DNA of 14,846 nt from Candidatus Gastranaerophilales bacterium (GTDB lineage Bacteria; Cyanobacteriota; Vampirovibrionia; Gastranaerophilales; Gastranaerophilaceae). This document shows, in pieces, positions 6,548 to 13,916 of the stretch. Position 1 is the first letter of the stretch. Every line of letters starts with the position of its first letter. Under the pieces are notes generated by a model, which was given only the letters and a program-made list of their open reading frames with translations, was not told the DNA's origin and did not search any database. The position numbers and the translations under genes are program-made. The stretch is taken from positions 1 to 14,846 of the forward strand of contig CALUVK010000026.1 of NCBI GenBank assembly GCA_944324205.1. Reading direction: 5' to 3'.

Positions 6548-7572
6548 GCTCTTGAAAATACTTCGACATCAATATTATCAAATGTATTATTGAAGAAATA
6601 TGCAGAAGAAGCTACCATTGAAGCATTGTCAGTACAATATTTCATTATAGGAGCATAAACTTCATACCCCTCGTTTTGAAGGTTAAATATTTTTCGTCTT
6701 ATCTCGGAATTAGCGGCAACACCGCCGGCTAAAACAACCTGTTTGTAGCCGGTTTCTTCCAGTGCGTGTTTAACTTTTTTTAAAAGAGTAGAAGAAACAC
6801 ATTCCTGAAAACTTGCGCAAATATCTTTTACCGGCATCTCTTTTCCGTCAAAACTTTTTACCAGTCTAAGAACCGCAGTTTTAAGTCCGCTAAAGCTGAA
6901 ATCATATCCTCCTACACGTGCTTCCGGCAGCTTAAATGCGTGTGGATTTCCTTCTTGTGCAAGTTTATCAAGCTTAGGCCCTCCGGGGTAGGGAAGACCG
7001 ATTAATCGTGCTACTTTATCATAAGCTTCTCCTACAGCGTCATCAATAGTTTCGCCGATAATCTCCATATCAGTAAAAGAGTCAACTTTGATGATTTGGG
7101 TATGCCCTCCGCTTACTAAAAGTGCAACAAACGGCGGTTCTAAATTTGTATCTATAAAATTAGCCGCTAAATGCGCGTTAAGGTGATTTACTCCTATAAA
7201 AGGTTTATCATAAGCTAGAGCTAATGTTTTTGCCGCATTTAAACCAACAAGAAGACAGCCGACTAAACCGGGGCCTGCAGTTCCAGCAAAAGCTGTAATA
7301 TCATTCCCTTTAACTCCGGCTTGCTTAAAAGTTTCATCAATTACAACATTTATGGCTTCCAGATGCTCGCGAGCAGCTATTTCAGGGATTACACCGCCAT
7401 ATTCTTCATGGATTTTAATTTGCGACGCAACAACATTTGCAATAACCTCTCTGCCGCCTTTAACAATCGCGCAGGCTGTCTCATCGCAGCTAGATTCTAT
7501 TGCCATAATAAGAGAATTTTTATCTAATGTAACAGGTTTTTCACTGAATAATGTTTTTTTAATCTTGTTCAT
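6544..7572 (-). CDS. tsaD: tRNA N6-adenosine threonylcarbamoyltransferase
   Basis: 342 residues. The enzyme transfers the threonylcarbamoyl group to A37 of ANN-decoding tRNAs (t6A), working with TsaB and TsaE. Family marks: MAIESSCDETACA (23-35), the metal-binding H130 and H134 in NHLNAHLAAN, VSGGHTQ (153-159), DDAVGEAYDKVARL (177-190), GGVAAN (283-288) and TDNASMV with D315. Length is normal. The start is the ATG at 7572: the frame stays open further upstream, but that part lies opposite obg and is non-homologous low-complexity sequence. An ATG at 7506 (Met23) would cut into the first strand. The start has no Shine-Dalgarno; TATAAT lies 9 bases before it. About 20 extra residues (MNKIKKTLFSEKPVTLDKNS) precede the usual start of the domain. 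It diverges from obg. Confidence 0.97.
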   Translation of the reverse strand: MNKIKKTLFSEKPVTLDKNSLIMAIESSCDETACAIVKGGREVIANVVASQIKIHEEYGGVIPEIAAREHLEAINVVIDETFKQAGVKGNDITAFAGTAGPGLVGCLLVGLNAAKTLALAYDKPFIGVNHLNAHLAANFIDTNLEPPFVALLVSGGHTQIIKVDSFTDMEIIGETIDDAVGEAYDKVARLIGLPYPGGPKLDKLAQEGNPHAFKLPEARVGGYDFSFSGLKTAVLRLVKSFDGKEMPVKDICASFQECVSSTLLKKVKHALEETGYKQVVLAGGVAANSEIRRKIFNLQNEGYEVYAPIMKYCTDNASMVASSAYFFNNTFDNIDVEVFSRA

Positions 7573-7581
7573 AGTAACATT

Positions 7582-7589
7582 ATTATACT
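7582..7589. promoter_or_regulatory. Overlapping divergent -10 boxes of tsaD and obg
   Basis: ATTATA at 7582-7587 reads TATAAT on the minus strand (toward tsaD, ending 9 bases before its ATG). TATACT at 7584-7589 on the plus strand points toward obg. The two boxes share 4 bases in a 37-base intergenic space, so the polymerase can probably occupy only one direction at a time. -35 matches are weak on both sides. Confidence 0.4.
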
Positions 7590-7609
7590 GGAAAAACAGC
7601 AGGTGAAAC

Positions 7610-8896
7610 ATGAAATTTTTAGATAAAGCAAAGATTAGGGTAATATCAGGCCATGGCGGAAATGGTATGGTTGCCTGGCGCAGGGAAAAATATGTAGATA
7701 AAGGCGGACCGGCAGGCGGAGACGGCGGACGGGGCGGTGATATATATTTTGTTGCCGATGAAAATATGTCAACATTATTAGATTTTAAGTTAAAGTCTGT
7801 TTTTAAAGCCCAATCCGGAGAGAACGGCGGAATTAAAGGCATGCATGGAGCGTGCGCTAAAGATTTGTATATAAAAGTTCCACTTGGTACAATGGTTCGG
7901 GATACAAAAACCGGAAAAATCATTGCAGATTTTACAGAAAATGAACAGACCGTTCTTATTGCCAAAGGCGGACGTGGCGGAAGAGGAAATGCAAGGTTTG
8001 CAACGGCGCAAAAAAGAGCTCCGCAGTTCTGCGAACCTGGTGAACCAGGGATTGAAAGAATTTTAGAGCTGGAATTAAAACTTATTGCTGATGTAGGGCT
8101 TCTTGGGATGCCAAACGCAGGAAAATCAACTTTTATTAGTGCCGTAAGTTCTGCCAAGCCTAAAATTGCGGATTATCCTTTTACGACTCTTGTGCCCAAT
8201 CTTGGTGTAGTAAAAAAAGATGACGGCGGCTCTTATGTTATAGCTGATATTCCGGGGCTTATTGAGGGAGCTTCCGAAGGAGTCGGGCTGGGGCATGAGT
8301 TTTTACGCCATGTTGAAAGATGCCGTTTTTTGGTTCATATTGTAGATTTGACTTCTGAAAATCCGCTTGAGAACTATAAAATTATTAATAGGGAACTTGA
8401 AAAACACTCAAAAGGGCTGGCTGAACTTTATCAAATACTTGTTCTGAATAAAATTGATGCTGTTCAAAAAGAAGATTTGAATATGCTGATAGAAGAATTT
8501 AAACCATATTCTAAAGATATTTATCCTATTTCAGCAGTTACAAAAGAGGGGGTAAATGATTTATTGCATTTTATTTCCCAAAAGGTTGACGAAATTCCAA
8601 AACCAGAATTTGATATTGATATTGAAGAAGATTTAGGGGCATATGATAACGATGACAGCGAATTTGAGGTTACAAAACTTGATAAGGAAACTTATCTAAT
8701 ATCCGGTGGAAAAATAAATAGACTTGCTAAAGTAACAGATGCCAGAAACACAGAGCAGGTTGTAAGGCTTCAAAATATACTAAAAAGTATGGGTGTTTTT
8801 GATGAACTTCACAATTACGGTCTCAAAAATGGCGATACGGTAATTTTAGGTCATTTAGAATTAGCTTATTATGATGATGAAATTTGGGGCGGGTAA
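7610..8896 (+). CDS. obgE: Obg/CgtA ribosome-associated GTPase
   Basis: 428 residues. This GTPase acts in 50S subunit maturation and the stringent response. The Gly-rich Obg fold covers 1-158 with its type II helices (GGPAGGDGGRGGD, 32-44; GGRGGRGN, 120-127). The G domain has G1 GMPNAGKST (166-174), switch I FTTLVPN (191-197), G3 DIPG (213-216), G4 NKID (280-283) and G5 SA (308-309). After an acidic linker (about 335-352) comes an OCT domain (about 355-428), often but not always present. All nucleotide-binding residues are intact. Translation starts at ATG 7610 with AGGTG 4 bases upstream. Its 5' end is antisense to nothing real: the long minus-strand frame across it is a shadow. Confidence 0.98.
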   Translation: MKFLDKAKIRVISGHGGNGMVAWRREKYVDKGGPAGGDGGRGGDIYFVADENMSTLLDFKLKSVFKAQSGENGGIKGMHGACAKDLYIKVPLGTMVRDTKTGKIIADFTENEQTVLIAKGGRGGRGNARFATAQKRAPQFCEPGEPGIERILELELKLIADVGLLGMPNAGKSTFISAVSSAKPKIADYPFTTLVPNLGVVKKDDGGSYVIADIPGLIEGASEGVGLGHEFLRHVERCRFLVHIVDLTSENPLENYKIINRELEKHSKGLAELYQILVLNKIDAVQKEDLNMLIEEFKPYSKDIYPISAVTKEGVNDLLHFISQKVDEIPKPEFDIDIEEDLGAYDNDDSEFEVTKLDKETYLISGGKINRLAKVTDARNTEQVVRLQNILKSMGVFDELHNYGLKNGDTVILGHLELAYYDDEIWGG

Positions 8897-9060
8897 TTAG
8901 TGTATAATAGTTTTTAGAGTTTTATTAAAAGCTTGGGATGCGAGCAGGCAAACTATTTTATATTCAATAAAAAAAGAATATTTTGGACTAATATCAATGC
9001 TAATTGTGATCCATTTTAGTTGTATTGTATTTTATCTCTTATTTTTGTTATTATTATATT
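8897..9060 (+). promoter_or_regulatory. Intergenic region between obg and the second kinase, with a TATAAT box
   Basis: 164 bases without a gene. TATAAT lies at 8903-8908, 7 bases after the obg stop codon. A transcript from it would begin near 8914 and carry a small hairpin-capable segment (GCTTG-GGATG-CGAGC, around 8931-8945) before running into the kinase gene. A weak AT-only stem, ATATTC/GAATAT (8960-8981), could be a poor obg terminator. Just before the kinase ATG is an extended -10 (TGTTATTAT, 9046-9054). No known riboswitch or RNA family is recognised. Confidence 0.3.
9046..9054 (+). promoter_or_regulatory. Extended -10 before the second kinase (leaderless start)
   Basis: TGTTATTAT (TGn plus TATTAT) ends at 9054, 6 bases before ATG 9061. 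No purine-rich ribosome site lies between. The distance equals that at the orphan kinase and acyltransferase starts, which supports ATG 9061 as both transcription and translation start. Confidence 0.4.
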
Positions 9061-11073
9061 ATGACAAAGTTATTGCTGATTAGCGAGGATGGTGAAAAAG
9101 AAAAAATTGTCAGGGAGACTTTTCCTTCATCGGAGATAGTTGTATCTGTTGAAGAAACACAGGTTTTTGACGTTTTGGAAGTGGAAGAACCTGATGTTGT
9201 TATTGTTGATGGAGATATTGAAGCTTTCGATTTAAAGATACTTTGTAGGAAAATCAAGCATTATCCTGTTGTAATTTTGCTTATTCTCGGAGAAAAAGAG
9301 CATAATAAGGATGTTATGCATAATGCAAATCTTTTTATAAAAGCTCCGATTGATAAAAAACTACTCTCTGCTACCATCGATTCAAGCCTGAAAACCAGAC
9401 AGGCGCTTCTTAAACTTTCCAAATCAAATCAGGAACTTGCAAGAAGCTTGTACCAGCTGAACGTTCTTTATAACACAAGTTCGCAGCTTGCGGGGTCTTT
9501 AGACAAAGATAAGCTTGTAAGCATTATGATAGAAGGAATAGAAAAATCTTTAAGCTTTGACCTTTCTTGCACGCTTATATTTCGTTCCGAGCGGGAGCCG
9601 GTTTTGATAATTAATTCGCTTTACAAAATTTCGGACAGGCTTTTGGAAGCATTAAAGCTAAGAGCGATTTTAAGCTACAAATCGCTGCTTTCTGACCCGC
9701 CGATTGATATTAAAATCGGAAACCTGAAGATTGAAAAGAATATAAAGCATAATATTCAGGAATATGATTTTTCGGTTTTGCAATACGACAATATGTTTGC
9801 CCCGATTGCATTAAACGACGAGTTTTTCGGGTTTACTGAAATCTACCGTGAAAAACCGTTTTCTACAGAAGATGCAACTTGTTTCCAAACCCTTGTGCAG
9901 CAGGTAACAATTCCGCTCCAGAGTGCGTCATTTACTCAGGAATTAAAAGCCACAAACAGAAAGCTTCAAAAGCTTGAAAGATTAAAATCTGAATTTATTT
10001 CGATTGTTTCGCACGAGCTCAGAACACCGCTTACGGCAATCAAAAACGCTATGGATATTATTCTAAGCGGCAAAGCCGGAGATATGACTGAGAATATCGA
10101 GAAGTTTGTTTCTATGGGAAAAAGAAATGCAATAAGGCTTTCGGGAATTATTAACGACCTTCTTGATATTTCAAAAATCGAAGCCGGGAAAATGGATTTC
10201 AAATTTGAGCTTATAAGAGTCGAGCCGGTGATTGAGTATGTCAGGAATAACCTCTCGGAAGTTGCCGGAGAAAAGAATTTGGCTATAAAATATATTCCAT
10301 CCGGCGAAGACGTTGAGGTTTATGCAGATTCTAACAGGCTTGAGCAGGTTTTAACAAACCTTGTATCAAATGCTATTAAGTTTACGCCCGATGCAGGTGA
10401 AATCGAGATTACCTCAAAGGTTGTTAATGCAAGAGAATTACAGTATGACAACTGTTTTGAAGAAGATATCAAAAAGCTTCAGGGGAATTATCTCCAGGTT
10501 TGTGTTGAAGATCACGGTATAGGAATTGAGCGCAAGGATTTGAACCACGTGTTTGACAAGTTTGCGCAAATCGAGAATTCGCTTTCACGTAAAGTCGGCG
10601 GCTCAGGCTTAGGACTTCCGATTGCAAGACAGCTTATGGAAGCTCATAACGGCGCAATCTGGTGCGATAGTGAAATAAATAAAGGGTCAAGGTTTTATTT
10701 TGTAATCCCGATTGCAAATGATAAGAGCAACTTTATGATGATTAAAAAGCAGCTTGTACAAAAAGCCCGCTCAAACGGAACTACTATTGCAGTAATCAAG
10801 ATTAAATCAACCGAGAAAGTTATTGAGAATCTGCTTAGAGAAAACAATCTTTTAAACAAAACATATATGACTAATTCACTTCTGGAAAAAGAAGGGGCAA
10901 TGACAACTTTGTCACTAATCTTAATGGATGGCGACAAGCCGTCTGCTGAGTTTTTGAAAAAGAAAATTGATTCTGTTGTTGAGCAGAATAAGGATTTGTA
11001 TGGGAAATGTGATATAATGTATTCATACGATATTGAAGGAGACACGCATGAAAAAGATTCTTATAGTAGATGA
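9061..11073 (+). CDS. Sensor histidine kinase: receiver-like + GAF-like + HisKA/HATPase + unassigned C-terminal region
   Basis: 670 residues from ATG 9061; the frame opens 36 bases earlier at a TTG, but nothing supports that start. There is no membrane segment. Residues 1-105 resemble a receiver domain (acidic pair E9/D10, candidate D50 in VVIVDGD, K94 in FIKAP), but the usual Thr/Ser after strand 4 seems missing, so it may not be phosphorylated. A helix links to a GAF-like domain (about 135-290). HisKA has His318 in SHELRTPLTAIKNA. The ATPase domain has N433/N437 in NLVSNAIKFTP, G1 EDHGIGI (483-489) and G2 GGSGLGLPIAR (513-523). Residues about 555-670 are an extra region I cannot assign: two IAVIKIKS/LSLILMDGD-like strands with helices. 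The gene overlaps the response regulator gene by 26 bases, marking them as a pair. Confidence 0.93.
   Translation: MTKLLLISEDGEKEKIVRETFPSSEIVVSVEETQVFDVLEVEEPDVVIVDGDIEAFDLKILCRKIKHYPVVILLILGEKEHNKDVMHNANLFIKAPIDKKLLSATIDSSLKTRQALLKLSKSNQELARSLYQLNVLYNTSSQLAGSLDKDKLVSIMIEGIEKSLSFDLSCTLIFRSEREPVLIINSLYKISDRLLEALKLRAILSYKSLLSDPPIDIKIGNLKIEKNIKHNIQEYDFSVLQYDNMFAPIALNDEFFGFTEIYREKPFSTEDATCFQTLVQQVTIPLQSASFTQELKATNRKLQKLERLKSEFISIVSHELRTPLTAIKNAMDIILSGKAGDMTENIEKFVSMGKRNAIRLSGIINDLLDISKIEAGKMDFKFELIRVEPVIEYVRNNLSEVAGEKNLAIKYIPSGEDVEVYADSNRLEQVLTNLVSNAIKFTPDAGEIEITSKVVNARELQYDNCFEEDIKKLQGNYLQVCVEDHGIGIERKDLNHVFDKFAQIENSLSRKVGGSGLGLPIARQLMEAHNGAIWCDSEINKGSRFYFVIPIANDKSNFMMIKKQLVQKARSNGTTIAVIKIKSTEKVIENLLRENNLLNKTYMTNSLLEKEGAMTTLSLILMDGDKPSAEFLKKKIDSVVEQNKDLYGKCDIMYSYDIEGDTHEKDSYSR
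11010..11018 (+). promoter_or_regulatory. Internal extended -10 inside the kinase 3' end, before the response regulator
   Basis: TGATATAAT lies inside the last codons of the kinase, 29 bases before the regulator ATG, with AAGGAG (11036-11041) between. Transcription from it would give a leader of about 23 bases. The regulator could then be made independently of the kinase. It is the same 9-mer as at 1326-1334 and 1527-1535. Confidence 0.45.
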
Positions 11074-11416
11074 TGAGCAGGACATTGTAGAAAGCCTGAA
11101 ATTCGTGCTTGAGGTTTCGGGTTTCGTGTGTTATACAGCTTTTAACGGCGAGGACGGCTTGAGGCTCGCCAAAGAAATCATGCCGGATTTAATCATACTT
11201 GATGTTATGATGCCTAAAATTAACGGATATAAAATCAGCCGGCTATTGAAGTATGACAATAAATACAAGGATATTCCCATTCTTATGGTAACCGCACGTT
11301 CGCAGCTTGAGGATAAAATGATAGGCGAAGAAACCGGCGTAAACGAATATATCACAAAACCGTTTGAACTTGATGATATTGTGAAGAAGGTGCAGGAGTA
11401 TTTGGGGGATTCGTAA
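11048..11416 (+). CDS. Single-domain (CheY-like) response regulator
   Basis: 122 residues: a complete receiver domain and nothing else. Key residues are present: D8/D9 for Mg2+, phosphoacceptor D52 in LIILDVMMP, T82 in MVTAR, K104 in TKPF. No DNA-binding output domain follows, so it must signal by protein contact or pass phosphate on. The start is ATG 11048, with AAGGAG 6 bases upstream; a start at 11033 would precede the ribosome site. It overlaps the kinase gene by 26 bases in another frame, so they are almost certainly a cognate pair. The next plus-strand gene is the GspE/PilB-like protein, a possible downstream partner since CheY-like proteins control pilus and motility machines in other bacteria. 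Confidence 0.95.
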   Translation: MKKILIVDDEQDIVESLKFVLEVSGFVCYTAFNGEDGLRLAKEIMPDLIILDVMMPKINGYKISRLLKYDNKYKDIPILMVTARSQLEDKMIGEETGVNEYITKPFELDDIVKKVQEYLGDS

Positions 11417-11417
11417 A

Positions 11418-11597
11418 TCGTGAGCCGTGAATCGAGGTATTAAAGGTGATGGAAGTGAATTGAGGAAAATGGAATATATTTCGTGAATCGTGAATCGAAA
11501 CTCGTGAATCGAGGTATTAAGGATAATATAAGTAAACAATGTACAATTAAAGAAAATTTATAACCACGAATCACGACTCACGTTTCACGGCTCACGA
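11418..11597. repeat. 180-base block of degenerate CGTGAAT-type 7-mers bounded by a 14-base inverted repeat
   Basis: TCGTGAGCCGTGAA at 11418-11431 is exactly complementary to TTCACGGCTCACGA at 11584-11597. Both ends are made of degenerate 7-mers (CGTGAGC, CGTGAAT, CGTGAGT, CGTGAAA and the like): a left tract from 11418, a middle tract at 11482-11513 and a reversed tract at 11565-11596. A 20-base unit, CGTGAATCGAGGTATTAAGG, occurs at 11503-11522 and again at 11426-11446 with one extra A. The block fills the space between the response regulator and the ATPase-like gene. It could fold into a long hairpin or behave as a small non-coding mobile or repeat element. Cyanobacteria are known for short tandem 7-mer repeats (STRR) between genes; homology to those is only a suggestion. 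Confidence 0.75.
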
Positions 11598-11641
11598 AAA
11601 AACAATATATAACCGCGAGTCACTCCCCAAAAAGGAACAAC

Positions 11642-13027
11642 ATGGAAACAATAACAAACAAAACATTAGAAAAACTTAAATATGAGCTTGTAAGAGACGG
11701 GATTGTCTCTTATGAGACGCTGGAAAAAGCAGATGAGCTTGCGAATGTTCAAAAGATTAACATAGGCCAGGCATTGATAAACTCAGGGATTCTAGCCGAA
11801 GAAACTCTTTTGAAATTCCTGGAGAGCAAGCTTCATATACCTTATGTCAATCTTGAAGATTACCAGCCTGATGAAAAATGTTTTAAGTTTGTGTCATTTG
11901 CAGACGCAAGAAGATATCGGATTATTCCGTTATTTAAGATAGAAGATGTTTTGACTGTTGCAATGGCAGACCCTCTGGATTTGTTTGCGATAGATAAGGT
12001 TATAGAAACAGCAGAATGTTCGATTGAGCCGGTTATAGCTTCAGAAGCAAGCATTATGAAAAAGATTGACGAGTATTATAAAGTAGCAGATACCGTTGAT
12101 AATATTACATTGACCGCAGAAGAGGACGAAGATTTTGACTGGACGGAAGAACTTCATCGTGAGGAAGCCGGAGAAGAGCATATTCAACACGTAATCAGAG
12201 CGATTCTAAAACAAGCTATATTAGAAGATGTACATGAAGTTAACTTCGAACAGGTTGAAGACGGGCTTAAGGTTATTTTCAGAAAACACGGTGAAATTTA
12301 TGATAAGGGGATTGTTCCGGCTATACTTAACTCGGCGTTTGTTTCAAAGCTCAAAACTTTATCTAATCTTGATGCTACGGTATGCGAAATTCCTCAGCTT
12401 GGGAAACTTTGTTTTAAGGTCGAAAACACAATGCTTGTAGCCTCCGTTTCATCATTCCCGACAATTATGGGCGAGAGGATTTCTCTAAAGATTTACAAGC
12501 CGCCTATGAGTTTGGATAAAATTATTGGTGATGAGAAACAAAGAAATATTATTGAAAACTCGCTTATAACCCCGGGAATAATATTAGTCTGCGGCTCTCC
12601 ATTGAGCGGAAAGACCCATATTATTTATTCGATTCTTATGGAAGCTGCTAAATCAAATAAAAACTTAATGACCATAGAATCTATTGCAAAATACGAACTT
12701 AAAGGGGTTAATCAGTGTGAATTGAACGAAAATATCGGGTTTAATATGGATAAAGCGCTTCGATATGTAGAATTCCAATCGCCGGATGTAATTTATCTTG
12801 AAGGAATCAAAACCCGTGATTCTTTTGAGTTTTTATCCGAACTTTTTTACAGCGATAAAGTCGTTATAACAGAATTTATGGCAAATAATATGACGGATTT
12901 GAGACAAAAGCTTGCATTTGAAGATTTTCAATCATTTAAATCTCTGATTTCCTGTTTAATATTTATTCATTCAAGAGATAGTATTGAAGTTTTCGATAAA
13001 TCAACTTTACAGAAATATCTGGCATAA
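11642..13027 (+). CDS. Degenerate GspE/PilB-like protein with MshEN-type N-terminal domain
   Basis: 461 residues; AAAGGA lies about 5 bases before the ATG. Residues about 1-146 form a T2SSE_N/MshEN domain (DGIVSYETLEKA..., ALINSGILAEETLLKFLE, IIPLFKIEDVLTVAMADPLD); MshEN domains bind c-di-GMP in several proteins. An acidic linker (about 155-178) follows. The rest keeps the outline of the secretion ATPase: the N2 domain (180-285, with PTIMGERISLKIY) and a Walker A, GSPLSGKT (318-325). Other catalytic boxes have changed. The Asp box reads TIESIAKY instead of TIEDPVE. Walker B reads PDVIYLEGIKTRD instead of PDxxxxGEIRD. The His box lacks its His (VITEFMANN). The four-Cys zinc site and the C-terminal domain are absent, and the protein is about 100 residues shorter than PilB. 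It may bind nucleotide but is unlikely to be a motor; a regulatory role is possible. Confidence 0.85.
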   Translation: METITNKTLEKLKYELVRDGIVSYETLEKADELANVQKINIGQALINSGILAEETLLKFLESKLHIPYVNLEDYQPDEKCFKFVSFADARRYRIIPLFKIEDVLTVAMADPLDLFAIDKVIETAECSIEPVIASEASIMKKIDEYYKVADTVDNITLTAEEDEDFDWTEELHREEAGEEHIQHVIRAILKQAILEDVHEVNFEQVEDGLKVIFRKHGEIYDKGIVPAILNSAFVSKLKTLSNLDATVCEIPQLGKLCFKVENTMLVASVSSFPTIMGERISLKIYKPPMSLDKIIGDEKQRNIIENSLITPGIILVCGSPLSGKTHIIYSILMEAAKSNKNLMTIESIAKYELKGVNQCELNENIGFNMDKALRYVEFQSPDVIYLEGIKTRDSFEFLSELFYSDKVVITEFMANNMTDLRQKLAFEDFQSFKSLISCLIFIHSRDSIEVFDKSTLQKYLA

Positions 13028-13114
13028 AAGAGAAGAATTTTAAGAGTTCTGGCATGCAAATGGTATAAGGAGTGCTTTTAAAATAAGATGTATAAGTTGT
13101 ATCGGGTTTTGCTT

Positions 13115-13738
13115 TTACCAGTGATTAATGTGAATGCGATCTTCTACTTTAATAACTTTTTGTACAGGTATTTTTGCATCTGATTTAGGATATCCTAATG
13201 CTATATAACAAGGCATTGTATAGTTATCTGGATGGTTAATTGTATTTTTTATGTGTTCCAGTTCTTCTTTCATTGGAATTCTTGTTACACCAAAAATACC
13301 TTCAGAGGCAGCTGCAATAAGAATATTTTCTATACAACACCATATAGAAGCAAATTCATTTAAGGAGCTTAAACTTGTTGGATGCATTAAAGGTTCTCTT
13401 AATTTAAAAAAGGGTAAAATTAAACAGCCTGAATTATATAGCATTGAAAATTGTTTTGGCATAGCAATATGATACATTTTTCTTTGGTCTAAATCCGTCA
13501 TACCAAAGCCATCCATCATTTTTTCACATTCTTCATAGCTTGTCATATCTTCTAAGTTCAAAATTCTTTTACGTTGTTTTTTATCATTAACTATAATAAA
13601 TTCCCATTCTCTTAGATGGTTATTTGTCGGGGCTTTTAATCCTGCAGATAAAATTCTTTTTATTATATCTTCATAAATAGGTTTGTCTTCAAAATCCCTT
13701 ATAGTCCTTCTTTTATTAATTGCTTCATAAAGTTCCAT
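13115..13738 (-). CDS. Nitroreductase-family flavoprotein (NAD(P)H:FMN oxidoreductase fold)
   Basis: 207 residues, with AGGAG 7 bases before the ATG. The N-terminus AINKRRTIRDFEDKPI is the family's FMN-phosphate-binding segment (RR at 10-11), followed by APTNNHLREWEFIIV (36-50), also typical. The C-terminal GYPKSDAKI near 182-190 matches the end of the flavin fold. Residues 100-150 include a Cys-containing insert (SIWCCIENILIAAASEG), the helix that usually packs on the flavin. It probably reduces nitro compounds, quinones or another small electron acceptor with NAD(P)H; the physiological substrate cannot be deduced. It is a separate unit: a terminator lies between it and adhE upstream, and an extended -10 precedes it. 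A short family member, but intact. Confidence 0.92.
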   Translation of the reverse strand: MELYEAINKRRTIRDFEDKPIYEDIIKRILSAGLKAPTNNHLREWEFIIVNDKKQRKRILNLEDMTSYEECEKMMDGFGMTDLDQRKMYHIAMPKQFSMLYNSGCLILPFFKLREPLMHPTSLSSLNEFASIWCCIENILIAAASEGIFGVTRIPMKEELEHIKNTINHPDNYTMPCYIALGYPKSDAKIPVQKVIKVEDRIHINHW

Positions 13739-13760
13739 TTTGACTCTCCTATATGTCTAT

Positions 13761-13783
13761 ATAATATCAAAAAATATCAAAAA
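13761..13783 (-). promoter_or_regulatory. Nitroreductase promoter: extended -10 overlapping a tandem 10-mer repeat
   Basis: On the minus strand 13761-13769 reads TGATATTAT, an extended -10 (TGn plus TATTAT) ending 22 bases before the ATG. On the plus strand ATATCAAAAA occurs twice in tandem (13764-13773 and 13774-13783), covering the -10 and the space upstream. The repeat could bind a regulator, or be slippage of an AT-rich promoter. Confidence 0.4.
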
Positions 13784-13841
13784 GCGAGAGTAAAGATTTA
13801 AAAGTTTTTGTATGTATACCAATTTATAAAAAAGAAAAAAC

Positions 13842-13867
13842 AAGACCCGAAAATATCTCCGGGTCTT
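13842..13867 (-). terminator. Intrinsic terminator after adhE
   Basis: An 8-bp stem AAGACCCG/CGGGTCTT with a 10-base loop, followed on the minus strand by GTTTTTTCTTTTTT. It ends the adhE transcript 50 bases past its stop codon. The plus-strand side also has a T-rich tail. A second hairpin (ATGGTGC/GCACCAT, 13881-13904) sits between it and the stop codon. Confidence 0.85.
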
Positions 13868-13916
13868 ATTTTTATTTAGTATGGTGCGGTGATTACTGCA
13901 CCATTAATTTTTGTCT

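Noticed and set aside
7573..8157. Long N-terminal extension of tsaD across obg
   Set aside because: The frame is open, but the extension is antisense to the conserved Gly-rich obg code and is Pro/Ser-rich nonsense; the TsaD family begins near the ATG at 7572.
8960..8981. AT-only stem as the obg terminator
   Set aside because: Only 6 A/T-rich pairs with a 10-base loop; too weak to call.
9025..9060. Upstream TTG start for the paired kinase
   Set aside because: The extra 12 residues are a Tyr/Phe run from AT-rich DNA with no ribosome site; ATG 9061 starts the receiver-like strand MTKLLLIS.
8997..9083. 28-codon hydrophobic reading frame overlapping the kinase start
   Set aside because: It reads as a membrane helix (MLIVIHFSCIVFYLL...), but it has no ribosome site and T-rich DNA easily yields such peptides.
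11033..11047. Earlier start of the response regulator
   Set aside because: It would lie before or on the AAGGAG site; receiver domains begin like MKKILIVDD, coded from 11048.
11418..11597. CRISPR array
   Set aside because: Repeat units are 7-mers and a single 20-mer pair, without regular unique spacers or cas genes.
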